Source: Kryptolebias marmoratus (Eukaryota; Chordata; Actinopteri; Cyprinodontiformes; Rivulidae). Taken from it: a DNA stretch of 64,000 nt. The notes under the pieces were generated by a model. The model saw nothing but the letters and a program-made list of their open reading frames with translations. It made no database searches and was not told the DNA's origin. Positions 13,209-22,813 of the stretch are shown in pieces. A program made the translations under genes and the position numbers. Numbering within the stretch: position 1 is the first letter of the stretch; each line of letters starts with the position of its first letter. The stretch spans positions 7,724,255 to 7,788,254 of the forward strand of contig NC_051434.1 in assembly GCF_001649575.2 (NCBI RefSeq), given 5' to 3'.

Positions 13209-13700
13209 TTGTTTTGCGTTTTTATTTAAAATAATTATGTATAAAAACTATTTTATTCTTTCCTTTTTTAAAGGAAATCTACAAACCCCTGCCACAAATT
13301 GCCAAAACTGTACTTGGACTCTTTGGCTTTATTAACATGTATTTAGTGTTTTCACTTCTAAAAAGACTTCTGATTTAAAATTATTTATGTAAAGTTATAA
13401 TTTATGTGTGAAACATCCAGTCACTTTGTACAAATGTTACACTTTGGCCAGATTTAAGAGTAAGTGTTGTTATTAGAGGCGATTAAAAATAATCATAGAA
13501 AGTTTTAGTAAATTGATCACACTGATAAATAAAGTTTGGAGCAATGCAGAGAAACACGTAAGCCTTCATGTTCTTTTTTAATAAAGCAAAGATAAGAAGG
13601 AATGATCGTTTTCTTTGTTTAATAATAAGAATAAGAAGTCTGTTATGTGTACGTCATGTTTTAAAGCTTTGTAAATAAAATCTTTGCACTGAAACAAACC
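13209..13700 (+). other. 3'UTR-like stretch with two polyadenylation signals
   Basis: AT-rich sequence following the stop at 13206-13208 of the tentative exon chain. AATAAA occurs at 13528-13533 and again at 13674-13679, the second within GTAAATAAAATCTTTGCACTG, a typical transcript end. The assignment depends on the upstream exon chain being real. Confidence 0.35.
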
Positions 13701-13849
13701 GTTCCGCTTGTTTTATTTTGAAACTCAAACTTGGAAGCAGCTGACATGAAAACAGCGACAAACCAAGCCTGCTTCTCCTCGACGCAAAGTATTAAAGTGT
13801 TCTGCACATCGGAGGAGCAGCAGAACTTTTGCTTCTCAGCTCATCGTGG

Positions 13850-14120
13850 AGTTTAATTAGCGTTCAGATCTATAAAGCAGTCTTTTTCCTTCTCTTCAGG
13901 AAAACTAATAAATCCGCCTGTTTTTCCAGGACATGTTGACACAACTGAACAGCTGTGCACTCAAAGATCTTTCACTTCTGATTAAATTCCTATTCACACA
14001 TTAATTAAGTTCCTTATTACAAGTGTCTTGCTCTTTTACAGCAAATTAGTTTGTCAATTAAGCCTGCGCCTGCCAACAGGTCACGTTTTGCTTTAATATT
14101 ATTATTATTATTGCAAGTAT
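13850..14120. other. Candidate conserved non-coding element
   Basis: Contains several ATTA/TAAT cores (GTTTAATTAGC, ACATTAATTAAGTT, GTCAATTAAGCC) followed by a small (ATT)n run near 14,097-14,112. It has no coding signal. The call is inferred from texture only. Confidence 0.2.
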
Positions 14121-15400
14121 TTGATTAGATTAAGGAAGATTATTGTGCTCACTGGTATTCTTGTCAAACAGTCTTAGTTCAACTTTGCCTTTTGTCCTCA
14201 CAGTTGCGGCTTGAAATGATGAAGGAGAGCAGGTATCAAAGAAAGCAGCGGGTTCTTTCCGTTCTCAGATTTACAACCAGGTGCTAAAAGTGAACACGGA
14301 GTCAGGTGAGCAAAAGAATAAACGACATTAGTCGACGTCGTTATTTATTCAAAATGCCAAAAAGTAGAAGTAGAAGGTGGTGAGTAACAGCCAGCAACTT
14401 GCCGGATGCACTTAACTGATCGTCGGTAGGTGTGAGCATCTTAAAGGACACGATTAAAGAGCGACTGCTTTGTTTGGAAGTGTTGCCAAGAGAACGTGTT
14501 TCCTCTCCAAAAGGAACATCAGAGTGCAGCTGAGTGCAGCGACGCATCCGAACAAACCAGAAGACTACAGGAGCTGTGTCTGGACAGATAAGACATCTAT
14601 TCATATTGCAGGTAGCAGCGAAACATCCGATAATTACAGTAAAGCACGGGGGTGGAGGGCTGATGATTTGTCCCCGATTTGCAGCCCCAGAATCTGCACC
14701 TTAGGTCAAATATATGAAGAAGTATGGACACCGAAGTACTCCAGAGACAAATGAGGTTTATGTCAGCCAGATGAATCTTGGCCGTGCAGCAGGACAATAA
14801 TCTTCAGCAGGACGTCTAAAACAAAATGGATAAAAATAAATAAAGCGTTGCAATGCCTCAGTTAAAGCATAAAAATCTCAACCAACCTGAAACACTGCAG
14901 CGAGGAAAAACATAATGTTTGCAAACGTCAATAAACTATAATGCAATGTAAGTGTGGGCAAAACTTCCTCTGCGAGAATTTAGGGGAATAACGACATACC
15001 TAACATGAATAATCTGAGACACAGAGCTAACTCAAGTGATTTTAAAAACTGCATTCTCAGCTTTTCATTTTATTTTAGTTTAGTGTTTGATAAACAATAC
15101 AAGTACAAAGTGCTCTTATACACCACAATTAATATGGTATTTATATTACTGCCTATATAATCCCAAAAGAAAACAATTGTGGTTTAAAGTCTATTAAAAA
15201 TGTGAATATTAAAATGTAAAAAAAACTTAAATGCAATAAGAAAGAGAGCTCAGTGGTTGTGGATAGTGGAACCAAAATGCCACTCTGTGGTTTCCTTCAG
15301 GGACAGTGGTGATGGGAACGGCAGTTCCTTTGAGTGTACTGAATCCCTAGAATCAGTTCATTAACATGATTCATTCAAAAGATTCGATCACCAGATCCTT
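14120..15400. other. Intergenic stretch, no gene recognised
   Basis: AT-rich DNA with only short random open frames on both strands. Nothing resembles a known protein or RNA gene. Confidence 0.6.
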
Positions 15401-15411
15401 CAGTTCACACA

Positions 15412-15500
15412 GTTTATTCGTGCAAGTCAAGTCAAATTTATTTATATAGTGCTTTTTCAGCAGCAAGGTGATTCAAGGTGCTTCAAGTACACGAATAAAC
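15412..15500. repeat. Short teleost SINE-like piece bounded by 11-bp inverted repeats
   Basis: GTTTATTCGTG at 15412-15422 and CACGAATAAAC at 15490-15500 are exact reverse complements. They flank a segment containing AAATTTATTTATATAGTGCT and AAGGTGCTTC, a pattern I know as widely dispersed in fish genomes. It is either a small foldback element or a SINE fragment caught in a palindromic target. Confidence 0.6.
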
Positions 15501-15966
15501 AGGCCACTTTCAGCACAGCGCTACATGAACGAATCACTCCTCGGCGGCAGTTCATTGTGTCTGTGTGACTCAGCAGCGTGCTCCCTGAATGAACCCCTCC
15601 CCTGCTCTCTCTGACAGACTCCTCTCTCTGTGTAGTTGACGTTAGCGAGTGCTACAACACTGCAGCAGCAAGCAGCGCATTCACTAAATGTAAACGAGAG
15701 TCCTCCTTCTATTCTGCCTCGCTGCAAATTACACAAGGAGGAAACGGTTAGAATCCCTCAGGGCAGAGTCAGACTGGGTTTCGTCCACTGAGTTCGTCCA
15801 TGGAGTTCATTTACAGGTCACAATCTCAGGTCACATTCGCTCAGGTGTCAACAACAGTTCCTCTCCGCCCGCACGGCGCTGTGTTGTTCAGATTTACGTC
15901 ATGAGTCATGAGTCACAGAACGTGGAAGTTCCACTTCCCCTGAACTCAACTGGACTAATTTTTTTG

Positions 15967-16007
15967 TTATTATTATTGTTGTTGTTTGTTGTTGTTGTTG
16001 TTGTTTT
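15967..16007. repeat. (ATT/GTT)n simple repeat
   Basis: TTATTATTATTGTTGTTG-type trinucleotide run inside duplication copy 1. Copy 2 lacks it. Confidence 0.85.
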
Positions 16008-16090
16008 CTCTCAACTGAACGAAGTATGGAACGAATCAGTGAAAAAAGTGAGTTGGTTCAGTTCGTTCACTCACTGAACCAAAATGTGTT

Positions 16091-16117
16091 CATTTGAACG
16101 AATCGTTCATGAACGAC
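16091..16117. promoter_or_regulatory. Nested TGAACGA palindromes, copy 1
   Basis: TGAACGA-A-TCGTTCA-TGAACGA: two overlapping inverted repeats, one of them the perfect 14-bp palindrome TCGTTCATGAACGA. They lie about 25 bp upstream of the ETS motif. The same array is present at 18239-18263. It could be a dimeric factor site or a transposon end. Confidence 0.5.
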
Positions 16118-16979
16118 ACAACATTAACAGACAGCCGGAAGTGGTCACAAATTTGAACAGCCATCGCAGCAACAATAAACACGCACTTTCACTTCACGGT
16201 AAGTCTGCGGAATAAAAGAAAAAATATATAAAAAATTAAACAAACACCTCACAGGGGATTATTTGAAGGTGAGATCAGCTCCCCGTTAGTTCCGGTGTTG
16301 AATCGTCTTTACGCCGCTGATTCTGTTTACCGTTTTTGAAGCTGACTAATACCTGGACAACAACGTGATCCGTAGTCACAGTAAATAATCGAGCACAAAC
16401 CCCGTTTCTCTGTTAAATTTACCAATGCATGCTGTGTTATTTATCAAATACTCCTGCATCTGGAAAAGTTAAGGTAAAAAACAAAAAACAACTTGACATC
16501 CCAACTGAGTGGTTAAAATCTAGAAAATGATGAACACTGGAAGAGACTTTAGCCATGTTTTTTAAGAATAAAATATTTTCAATAAAGTGTTCATTATCTT
16601 AGATAAAAATTAGGATTTTAAGTGCATTAAAGGAACATAATTTTAAAGTTAAAAAAGCAAAGTTGTCTAAACATACTTGTTTCAATGAAATTATTGGTCA
16701 ACTTGAAAATGACTGAACATCGCCCTCTACAGGACATATGACACTTTAAGGTGGAGTTTAAATAAATGAATAATGGACTGAAACAATGTTTAACTGCAAA
16801 TTTAAAAAAATAAATCCATTATTAGCTTCCGACAAAATATTTAAAATTACACTAAATGTTTGATTAAAGCAGCGCTCAGTTACACAATAAACAGAATTGT
16901 AGAAGATATAAATATGATGGTTTGATGATTAAACATGACTTTGTTCACTCTCCAGGTAACGGACTGGACTGGAAAAGGA

Positions 16980-17575
16980 TTTGAACTTTACCAACTAAAT
17001 ATAAGATAACCAATAAAGTAAAATAAGTATTGTTTAAGATTATTCACAGATTCTACCCATCCAAAATCTTTCTACAACGTTTTAACAAAGATATAGATAT
17101 TATTTGCTTTTTCTGTGAAGGAAACCCAGAAGACGTGTTTTATTTATTTTGGTTTTGCCTCGATTCTGGAAAAATATTTGTGTTTTGATTTCTATTTTTA
17201 TTGAACCAGATTTTCCTCTTTGCTTTAAACATGCATTGTTTGTCTTCATTTATTACCCAATAACTAAAAAGAAAAAAATACATTATTAATTCACTTATAT
17301 ACTAAGCCAAATGGCATATTCACAAATGTGATTAAAATTTTTTGAAAAATCACTTGTTTCTGTTTTTTAAAATGAGGTCAAACAATATATCAAGACTTTT
17401 AGAAATTCCACCAATACTAAATCTATTGAAACTTACACCTTAATGTATTTGTGTAATATGTTGTTGTAAAGTATCATCTGTATTTTTAATCCCTGGCGAC
17501 TGTCTTTACTTTGCATTGCATCTTGTTGTATTGTTCTGTACTCTGTTTTTCAATAAAGTTTAATAAAAAACAAAG
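16980..17575 (+). mobile_element. L1-type LINE 3' end fragment (degenerate)
   Basis: Around 17,042-17,160 a frame reads HRFYPSKIF, then ICFFCEGNPED, then YLFWFC. This matches the C-terminal zinc-finger-like motif of L1-type reverse transcriptases (CxxC, acidic residues, HLFWxC), here with His replaced by Tyr. Stops and indels follow. The fragment ends with CAATAAAGTTTAATAAAAAACAAAG, a typical LINE 3' tail. It is 5'-truncated and sits exactly between the two copies of the duplicated promoter module. Confidence 0.7.
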
Positions 17576-18238
17576 AAACTCGGCGGCAGTTTGTTCTTTC
17601 TGCGCATGCGCGACTCAGCAGCGTGTTCCCTGAATGAACTCCTCCCCTGCCCTCTCCGACAGACTCCTCTCTCTGCGTAGCCGATGTTAGCTAGTGCTAC
17701 AACACTGCAGCAGCAAGCAGCGCATTCACTAAACGTAAACCAGGGTCCTCTTTCTTTATTTCTTATTATTGTTACAACCTAAAGACGCTCCACCCCCCAC
17801 CTCCGCCCCTCTGGGAGTCTCACTCGCTCTTCTTCTGTCTCCTCTCCTCTCCTTTATGTGTCCCTGTCTGCTGAGATAATGGGGACGGGGCGTGCGTGCG
17901 TGCGTTTATTTCCATACATACAACATTAGCAGTTAATTTGGATAAATGTATGCAGCTGCCAAAAGCCTGAGAGCAAATCCCTGCAAGAAGGAAACAGTTA
18001 GAATCCCTCAGGGCAGAGTCAGTCCACTGAGTGATACATAGAGTTTGTTCGCTCAGGTGTCAACAACAGTTCCTCCCCGCCCGCACGGCGCTGTGTCCTT
18101 TAGATTTACGTCATGACTCACACTTCTGCTGATCTCAACTATTTTTTTTTCTACTTATTTTTCTCAACTGAACTCAGTAAGGAACGAACCAGTGAACAAA
18201 GTGAGTTGGTTCAGTCCATACACTCAAAAGATTCGTTC

Positions 18239-18342
18239 GTTTGAACGAATCGTTCATGAACGACATGACAACAGTAACATACAGCCGGAAGTGGTCACAA
18301 ATTTGAACAGCCATCACAGCAACAATAAACTTTCACTTCACG
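18239..18342 (+). promoter_or_regulatory. Probable promoter and non-coding exon 1 of the AT-hook gene
   Basis: TGAACGA palindromes at 18239-18263 are followed by the ETS/GABP motif CCGGAAGT at 18285-18292, typical of TATA-less initiation regions. A short leader then ends at the donor CACG/GTAAGT (exon end 18342). The next acceptor is TTCACTCTCCAG ending at 19086, just before the coding exon. Start site position is inferred. Confidence 0.55.
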
Positions 18343-18664
18343 GTAAGTCTGCGGAATAAAAGAAAACATATATATAAAAATTAAACAAACACCTCACAGG
18401 GGATTATTTGAAGGTGAGATCAGCTCCCCGTTAGTTCCGGTGTTGAATCGTCTTCACGCCGCTGATTCTGTTTACCGTTTTTGAAGCTGACTAATACCTG
18501 GACAACAACGTGATCCGTAATCACAGTAAATAATCGAGCACAAACCCCGTTTCTCTGTTAAATTTACCAATGCATGCTGTGTTATTTATCAAACGCTCCT
18601 GCATGTGGAAAAGCTAAGAAGAGCGCAGCATTCAGACGAAGCTGAAGTTGTTTTCTGGTTGCAG

Positions 18665-18850
18665 CTTCCGAGTCAGAAAATGGCTAAAGGCCGATTCCAC
18701 CTCGTTTTTCACGACCTTCAGCAGCTTCAATCCACTCTAGTTAAAAAACTACAACACCTAGACTCTTCAAACCTGGACTGGAATATTCTCAACTCATAGC
18801 AGAATATTTAAAACCAGGTGTGGGATTTGTGAAACTTCAATAAAGTGAGG
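18665..18850 (+). other. Candidate alternative terminal exon with 39-codon ORF
   Basis: This lies in the segment found only in duplication copy 2. TTTTCTGGTTGCAG ends at 18664, giving a usable acceptor. An ATG at 18680 opens a 39-codon frame (MAKGRFHLVF...DWNILNS) ending at 18799, and AATAAA follows at 18839-18844. Spliced to the exon 1 donor at 18342 it would form a short alternative transcript. I do not recognise the peptide. It could equally be an inserted retrocopy fragment. Confidence 0.3.
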
Positions 18851-19118
18851 TTTTAGCAATTTTTAGCCAAAAAAAACAATTTGACATCCCAACTGAGTGG
18901 TAAAAATCTAGAAAATGATGAACACTGAAAGAGACTTTAAGGCTAAATTTATTATTAGTTTTGGACAAAATATTTAAAAGTCCACAATGTTTGATTAAAG
19001 CAGCGCTCAGTTCCACAATAAATAGATGTTTAGAAGATGTAAATATAATGTTTTGATGATTAAACATTACTTTGTTCACTCTCCAGGAAACGGACGGCTC
19101 CAAGTTAAAGGCAGCAGC

Positions 19119-20153
19119 ATGGACAAGGAGAAAGCATCAGAACCAGAAGTTATTCTGAGCAACGAAGGCGAAACGAGCGATGATGTGTCCAACAACAATC
19201 CCGTTAACGGGAAACGAGGAAAGCCACAGAGCTCCAAGAAGCCCGGGGTCAAGAAGGCCGCTGCTGAAAACTTGCTGAACGGTGGTTCTGGAACATCTAA
19301 AAAGGGACGATCCAAAGGAACAACGAAGGGCAAGTTGGAACGTTTACCAAGCGGAGAGGAGGAAGAAGGCAGCCCTGTAAAACCTCGGAAAAGAGGCCAA
19401 ACAAAAAAGTCTCCCGATGGGGAGCCGAGCCTGGAAAAGGAGGAGAGCAGTGAGAGGGACGGAGGTACTGATGGAAGCCAAAATTCAGCCAAAAGAGGAC
19501 GACCAAGGAAAGTGGAGGATAGTAATACCACAGAGGCATCAAGTGAAGTTCCAAACACTCTTTCAAGTGGAAGAGGCAGGCCAAGAAAGTGCATGAAACC
19601 AAAAGAGCTGTTCACAAACGGCTCCCCGGCAGAGAGGAGGGGTAGAGGTCGACCTAAAGGCTCTTTAAACAAGAACAGGCTGCACAGTAAAGCAGGACAG
19701 CCTCAGAACGTACCTGACCTCAGTGTAAGAGGGAAGCAGCGCGGTCGACCACGACAGCAACCAGCCAAAAGAGGACGACCAAGGAAGTACCCTCCACCGT
19801 CAGCTGAGGAGGTGAAGAAGCCAAAAGTGTGGAAGCCCCTGGGAAGGCCGAGGAAATATCCCCGCGTCGAAACGCCAGCGGACGCTCCGCCGGCCCCTCG
19901 AAGGAGCCGCGGCCGGCCCTGCAAGTCCGAGTCCAAGAAAGGCGCTCACCTGCGCAAAAACGTGCGGCCTGCTTTGTCCGCGCCACACACCTGTGCCGAA
20001 GGGCTTCAGAGGAAAAGGGGCCGTCCCGCGAGTGCCACGAAAGGCGAAGGTGCCGTCCCGCAGAAACGAGGCCGCCCCAAAAGCTCAGCCAGCAAAAACG
20101 AAGCCCGGAGCGAGTCGCCTGCCGTCGCGGTGGGAGGTGAAGCCGAGGCGTAG
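19119..20153 (+). CDS. Multi-AT-hook nuclear protein, 344 residues
   Basis: Single coding exon (exon start 19087, after TCACTCTCCAG). The ATG at 19119 sits in GCAGCATGG, a good initiation context; an in-frame ATG further upstream lies before the acceptor and would be intronic. The protein is Lys/Arg-, Ser- and Pro-rich with no globular domain visible. It carries eight RGRP cores (residues 126-129, 152-155, 176-179, 208-211, 218-221, 264-267, 300-303, 317-320) and one LGRP (241-244). Decayed versions occur at 32-36 and 91-95. The C-terminus is short and acidic (GGEAEA). AT-hooks bind the minor groove of AT-rich DNA, so this is probably a chromatin-associated architectural protein of the broad HMGA or insect D1 style. 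HMGA proteins are much shorter, with three hooks, so I assign no name. The 5' leader is spliced from 18342. Confidence 0.85.
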   Translation: MDKEKASEPEVILSNEGETSDDVSNNNPVNGKRGKPQSSKKPGVKKAAAENLLNGGSGTSKKGRSKGTTKGKLERLPSGEEEEGSPVKPRKRGQTKKSPDGEPSLEKEESSERDGGTDGSQNSAKRGRPRKVEDSNTTEASSEVPNTLSSGRGRPRKCMKPKELFTNGSPAERRGRGRPKGSLNKNRLHSKAGQPQNVPDLSVRGKQRGRPRQQPAKRGRPRKYPPPSAEEVKKPKVWKPLGRPRKYPRVETPADAPPAPRRSRGRPCKSESKKGAHLRKNVRPALSAPHTCAEGLQRKRGRPASATKGEGAVPQKRGRPKSSASKNEARSESPAVAVGGEAEA

Positions 20154-20640
20154 TTGGACACAGAACTGATTCCGGTCTGACACGGGAACGATGAGGAACA
20201 AGCTGTCCTCGTTGAAAGTAGTGAGCAGGCGTGATAGGAGATCCAGTCTGGTGTAGTTATTGCTGTTGAAGCTTAGCATCCGTTCTTATCGATGAAAACT
20301 GTTTTTATCACTTTCATTACTCAGTTTGCTAGGCTCAATATGTAGCTTCTCTGTTTCTGACTAGCCTGCTCAGTTTATTTTTTATTGTGCATGTTTTAAT
20401 GCTTCAATTCTCTCAGAATAATCTTTTAGCTGATCTGGGGTTTAACCTTTCGGCTTATTGGTTCTGAAACAGCTTTGTTAATCTAGGAAAGGATTAAAGT
20501 TTTCAGATTAATGTAAGTTGGCCTGGCTTCGTGAAGTCAAATCTTTTTAAGTTGTTGTTCGCATTTTTGTGTGTTTTTAAACAAGAGCCCAATAATGTGT
20601 GACAAAAGTTGGACCGAAAATAAAATGTTGCCATTTTAAC
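20154..20640 (+). other. 3'UTR of the AT-hook gene
   Basis: AT-rich sequence after the TAG stop, ending at AATAAA 20619-20624 followed by a T-rich region. Cleavage is expected near 20,640. Confidence 0.6.
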
Positions 20641-21560
20641 CACTTTTTCTGTGTGATATTTTCTTTTCTGTTCTCGTTTATACTTTATTCTTATAATTAT
20701 CCCTGATAAATGTTGACAATTAGTTCAGGCAGTAATGTCCTTGTTTATTTTTAATTTATTTTGTCTTAACTCTTAGTTAGCCTTCCAGTACCTTTAGTTT
20801 TGTTATCTTAGCTTTAATCATGTCTGATCAACTGAGGTTTTTTATTCCTAGTTCAGTTTATGTTAGCTTTCATTATATCTTAGTTTGGTTTTCCCCAGTT
20901 TATCTTTAGTATGATTTATTTTAGATAAGTTTCACTGTCTTTTTTTAGATAAACTTTAATTATGTGTGTTTTTTTAAGACTTCTGTTAGGCTGAGGTTTT
21001 TAAATCCTAGTTTAGTTTATGTTATATCATAGTTTGGTTCTCCTCAGCTAATCTTTGGTTTAACTTTAGTAGCCTATGACTTAGTCTTAGGCTCATATAC
21101 TTAGTATTTTAGTGTTCACATGTTGTAAAACACTGCATCGCCTTGTTGCTGATAAGGGCTATATAAATAAATTTGACTTATTCTGTCTCTAAGCTCCACC
21201 CTCACCTGTCCTGTCCACCTGACTCACTCCGGAACGAAGGTTGTGTGTTCCGACAGATGACTCACTCCAACATGTTTAACTGAAAGGATTCAAATCTACA
21301 AGTTAAAAAGATTTCCAGAGCGCATTTGCACATTTATATAAAATATATAATATTGTATTAAAAATATTGGTTTTAGAACCATTTAGTGACAAATTTTCAT
21401 GAGTCAGTGCGTTTTGTTTCGTCAGGGAAAGCAATAGTTTGATTAGTTCAAGATAATGTTTTTGTTAACTATTTATATTTCACATCAAAACAGTCTGAGA
21501 AGTGGATAAATATTTAATATAACCTCTAAAATGTTAATTATGCCTCTGCTGCTCGTATTT
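20641..21560. other. Intergenic, repeat-derived AT-rich DNA
   Basis: Two diverged copies of a block (TTTTTATTCCTAGTTCAGTTTATGTTA near 20,840 and TTTTTAAATCCTAGTTTAGTTTATG near 20,995) form an imperfect local duplication. Near 21,150-21,180, AAGGGCTATATAAATAAATTTGACTT matches the 3' tail style of fish L2/Rex-type LINEs. No gene seen. Confidence 0.5.
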
Positions 21561-21754
21561 GTAATTTCAGAAGATTTAAAGTAGTCCGCTTTTTAGCAAT
21601 ATGGCGGCGGAGGAGCCTAAACGGTTGACGGTGGACTACAAAAACGTCATTACGTCAGATTTGACGGCGGGACGTAAAGCGGAGCGATACCTCTGCACTG
21701 ACACTTGCGTCCTGGTGAAAGATTTGTTCACAGCAACTTTCTCTCACCTGACAG
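21560..21754 (+). promoter_or_regulatory. tmem79: tmem79 leader exon 1 and YY1-type initiation site
   Basis: AATATGGCGGCGG at 21598-21610 matches the YY1 motif commonly found just downstream of TATA-less start sites. The exon ends at the donor ACAG/GTAACC (21754), and the matching acceptor is TCTCTGCAG ending at 22679. The motif includes the first ATG (21601) of the upstream ORF. The 5' boundary is a guess. Confidence 0.5.
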
Positions 21755-22813
21755 GTAACCTCAAGCTTCACTTCTGGGAGAAAAAAGCGACCCCGCCACA
21801 CAAATCTGTGACATGTTTCCGGTGATGTGAGTCGAGTAAAAACCAGGTATGTTAAGCCGTTTAAGGCTCAATATTCTTATTTTTTGTTTGTCGGTTTTAG
21901 CTTTAAAGTCGGAGTTGTTGAACGAGTTTTAGCTTCACGACCAAACGACATTCCGTCTCACAAACAGGCCCAAGCACTTACACTGCAAATTGTAAAATAG
22001 TAATAATAATAATAACACACCCAAAAAAAGCCTTTTAAATTTAGTTCCTCACAGCAAATTGGTCACATAAAGAGCTTAAATCGAAAACTCGTCATTTTGG
22101 ACCCAGTTTGTCAAAGTAGAAAGCCACAATTTCAGTGTTTGTTCAACAGGGAGTGTCTATATCCGATACTATTTATGCTTATGTAATAGTAAATGTCATT
22201 TTTTATACAAAACAAGTCATTTAAATAAAAACTGAAGCTTATGATTAACCTATTTTTAGTATTTTGACATTCTTAACCCTTAAGTATTAATTAGAGTTAC
22301 TGATATTACTCTAAAATCCAGTATTTTTCCTCTGAGTACATGATTTAATGCTCTTCAGATGACTGAAATAAGCACTTTATGCCACATGTTGTTGATTCCT
22401 CATGAAACAAAATGCTGATATGTTCCCAAAGTTTGTAGCACAGTCCCTATTTTTGTTTTCTTCTTTATTAAAGTCTCAGATGTTGTTAAAAATGCATTTT
22501 TCTGTGGCTCAAATCAACGCTTCAGAAAGTTAAGCATGTTGTTCAAGCTGTGAGTTGGAGGACTCGTCCTGCAGGACAAACACACCCATGATAAACAGTG
22601 AACTTTGATGTTTTCCTTTTGGAGCTGAAATGGCGTGTCAGGTTCAGACGCGCTTGTAACATGTTTCTCCTCTCTGCAGGAAGAATAAAAGTTGTGTCCA
22701 AACATGACTTTCACCGGTTGGAGGGCAGGGTTTTCACAGTGAGGTGCTGGCTGGTGACTGAAAATAACAAACCTCAAGAATGTCGGGCCAAGGTGACTTA
22801 CTCGTGGATTTGA
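21601..22813 (+). CDS. Spliced 95-codon upstream ORF of tmem79
   Basis: The first ATG of the leader (21601; A at -3, G at +4) opens a frame that stays open across the splice 21754/22680 and ends at the TGA at 22811-22813. The peptide begins MAAEEPKRLTVDYKN and ends ECRAKVTYSWI, 95 residues in all. It overlaps the tmem79 start (22780) by 34 nt in another frame. I recognise no domain. If the exon structure is right, ribosomes would meet this strong start first, so tmem79 would need leaky scanning or another leader. It may be a regulatory uORF, a dual-coded small protein, or chance. Confidence 0.4.

Larger units (their letters stand above)
15540..16975 (+). repeat. Tandem duplication, copy 1 (promoter, exon 1 and intron 1 of the AT-hook gene)
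   Basis: Closely matches 17580-19100 in order and orientation. Shared blocks include the CGGCGGCAGTT start, GCAGCAAGCAGCGCATTCAC, CAGTTCCTC-CCGCCCGCACGG, the TGAACGA palindromes, the ETS motif CCGGAAGT (16135-16142), the exon 1 donor CACG/GTAAGT (exon end 16198), the intron body, and the intron-end acceptor TTGTTCACTCTCCAG near 16,957. The match stops about 20 bp past the acceptor, so the coding exon is missing here and L1-type sequence follows. About 250 bp at 16,548-16,800 is absent from copy 2. Confidence 0.9.
17580..19100 (+). repeat. Tandem duplication, copy 2 (functional promoter copy)
   Basis: Counterpart of 15540-16975. It differs by an extra segment at about 17,755-17,990, which includes a GCGT run, and by an extra segment of about 250 bp at 18,617-18,865. 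It continues directly into the coding exon of the AT-hook gene, so this is the copy joined to an intact gene. Confidence 0.9.

Noticed and set aside
19076..19672. 198-codon open frame on the - strand
   Set aside because: Antisense shadow of the AT-hook gene; its Pro/Leu/Phe-rich translation reflects the repeated Arg/Gly/Lys codons on the other strand.
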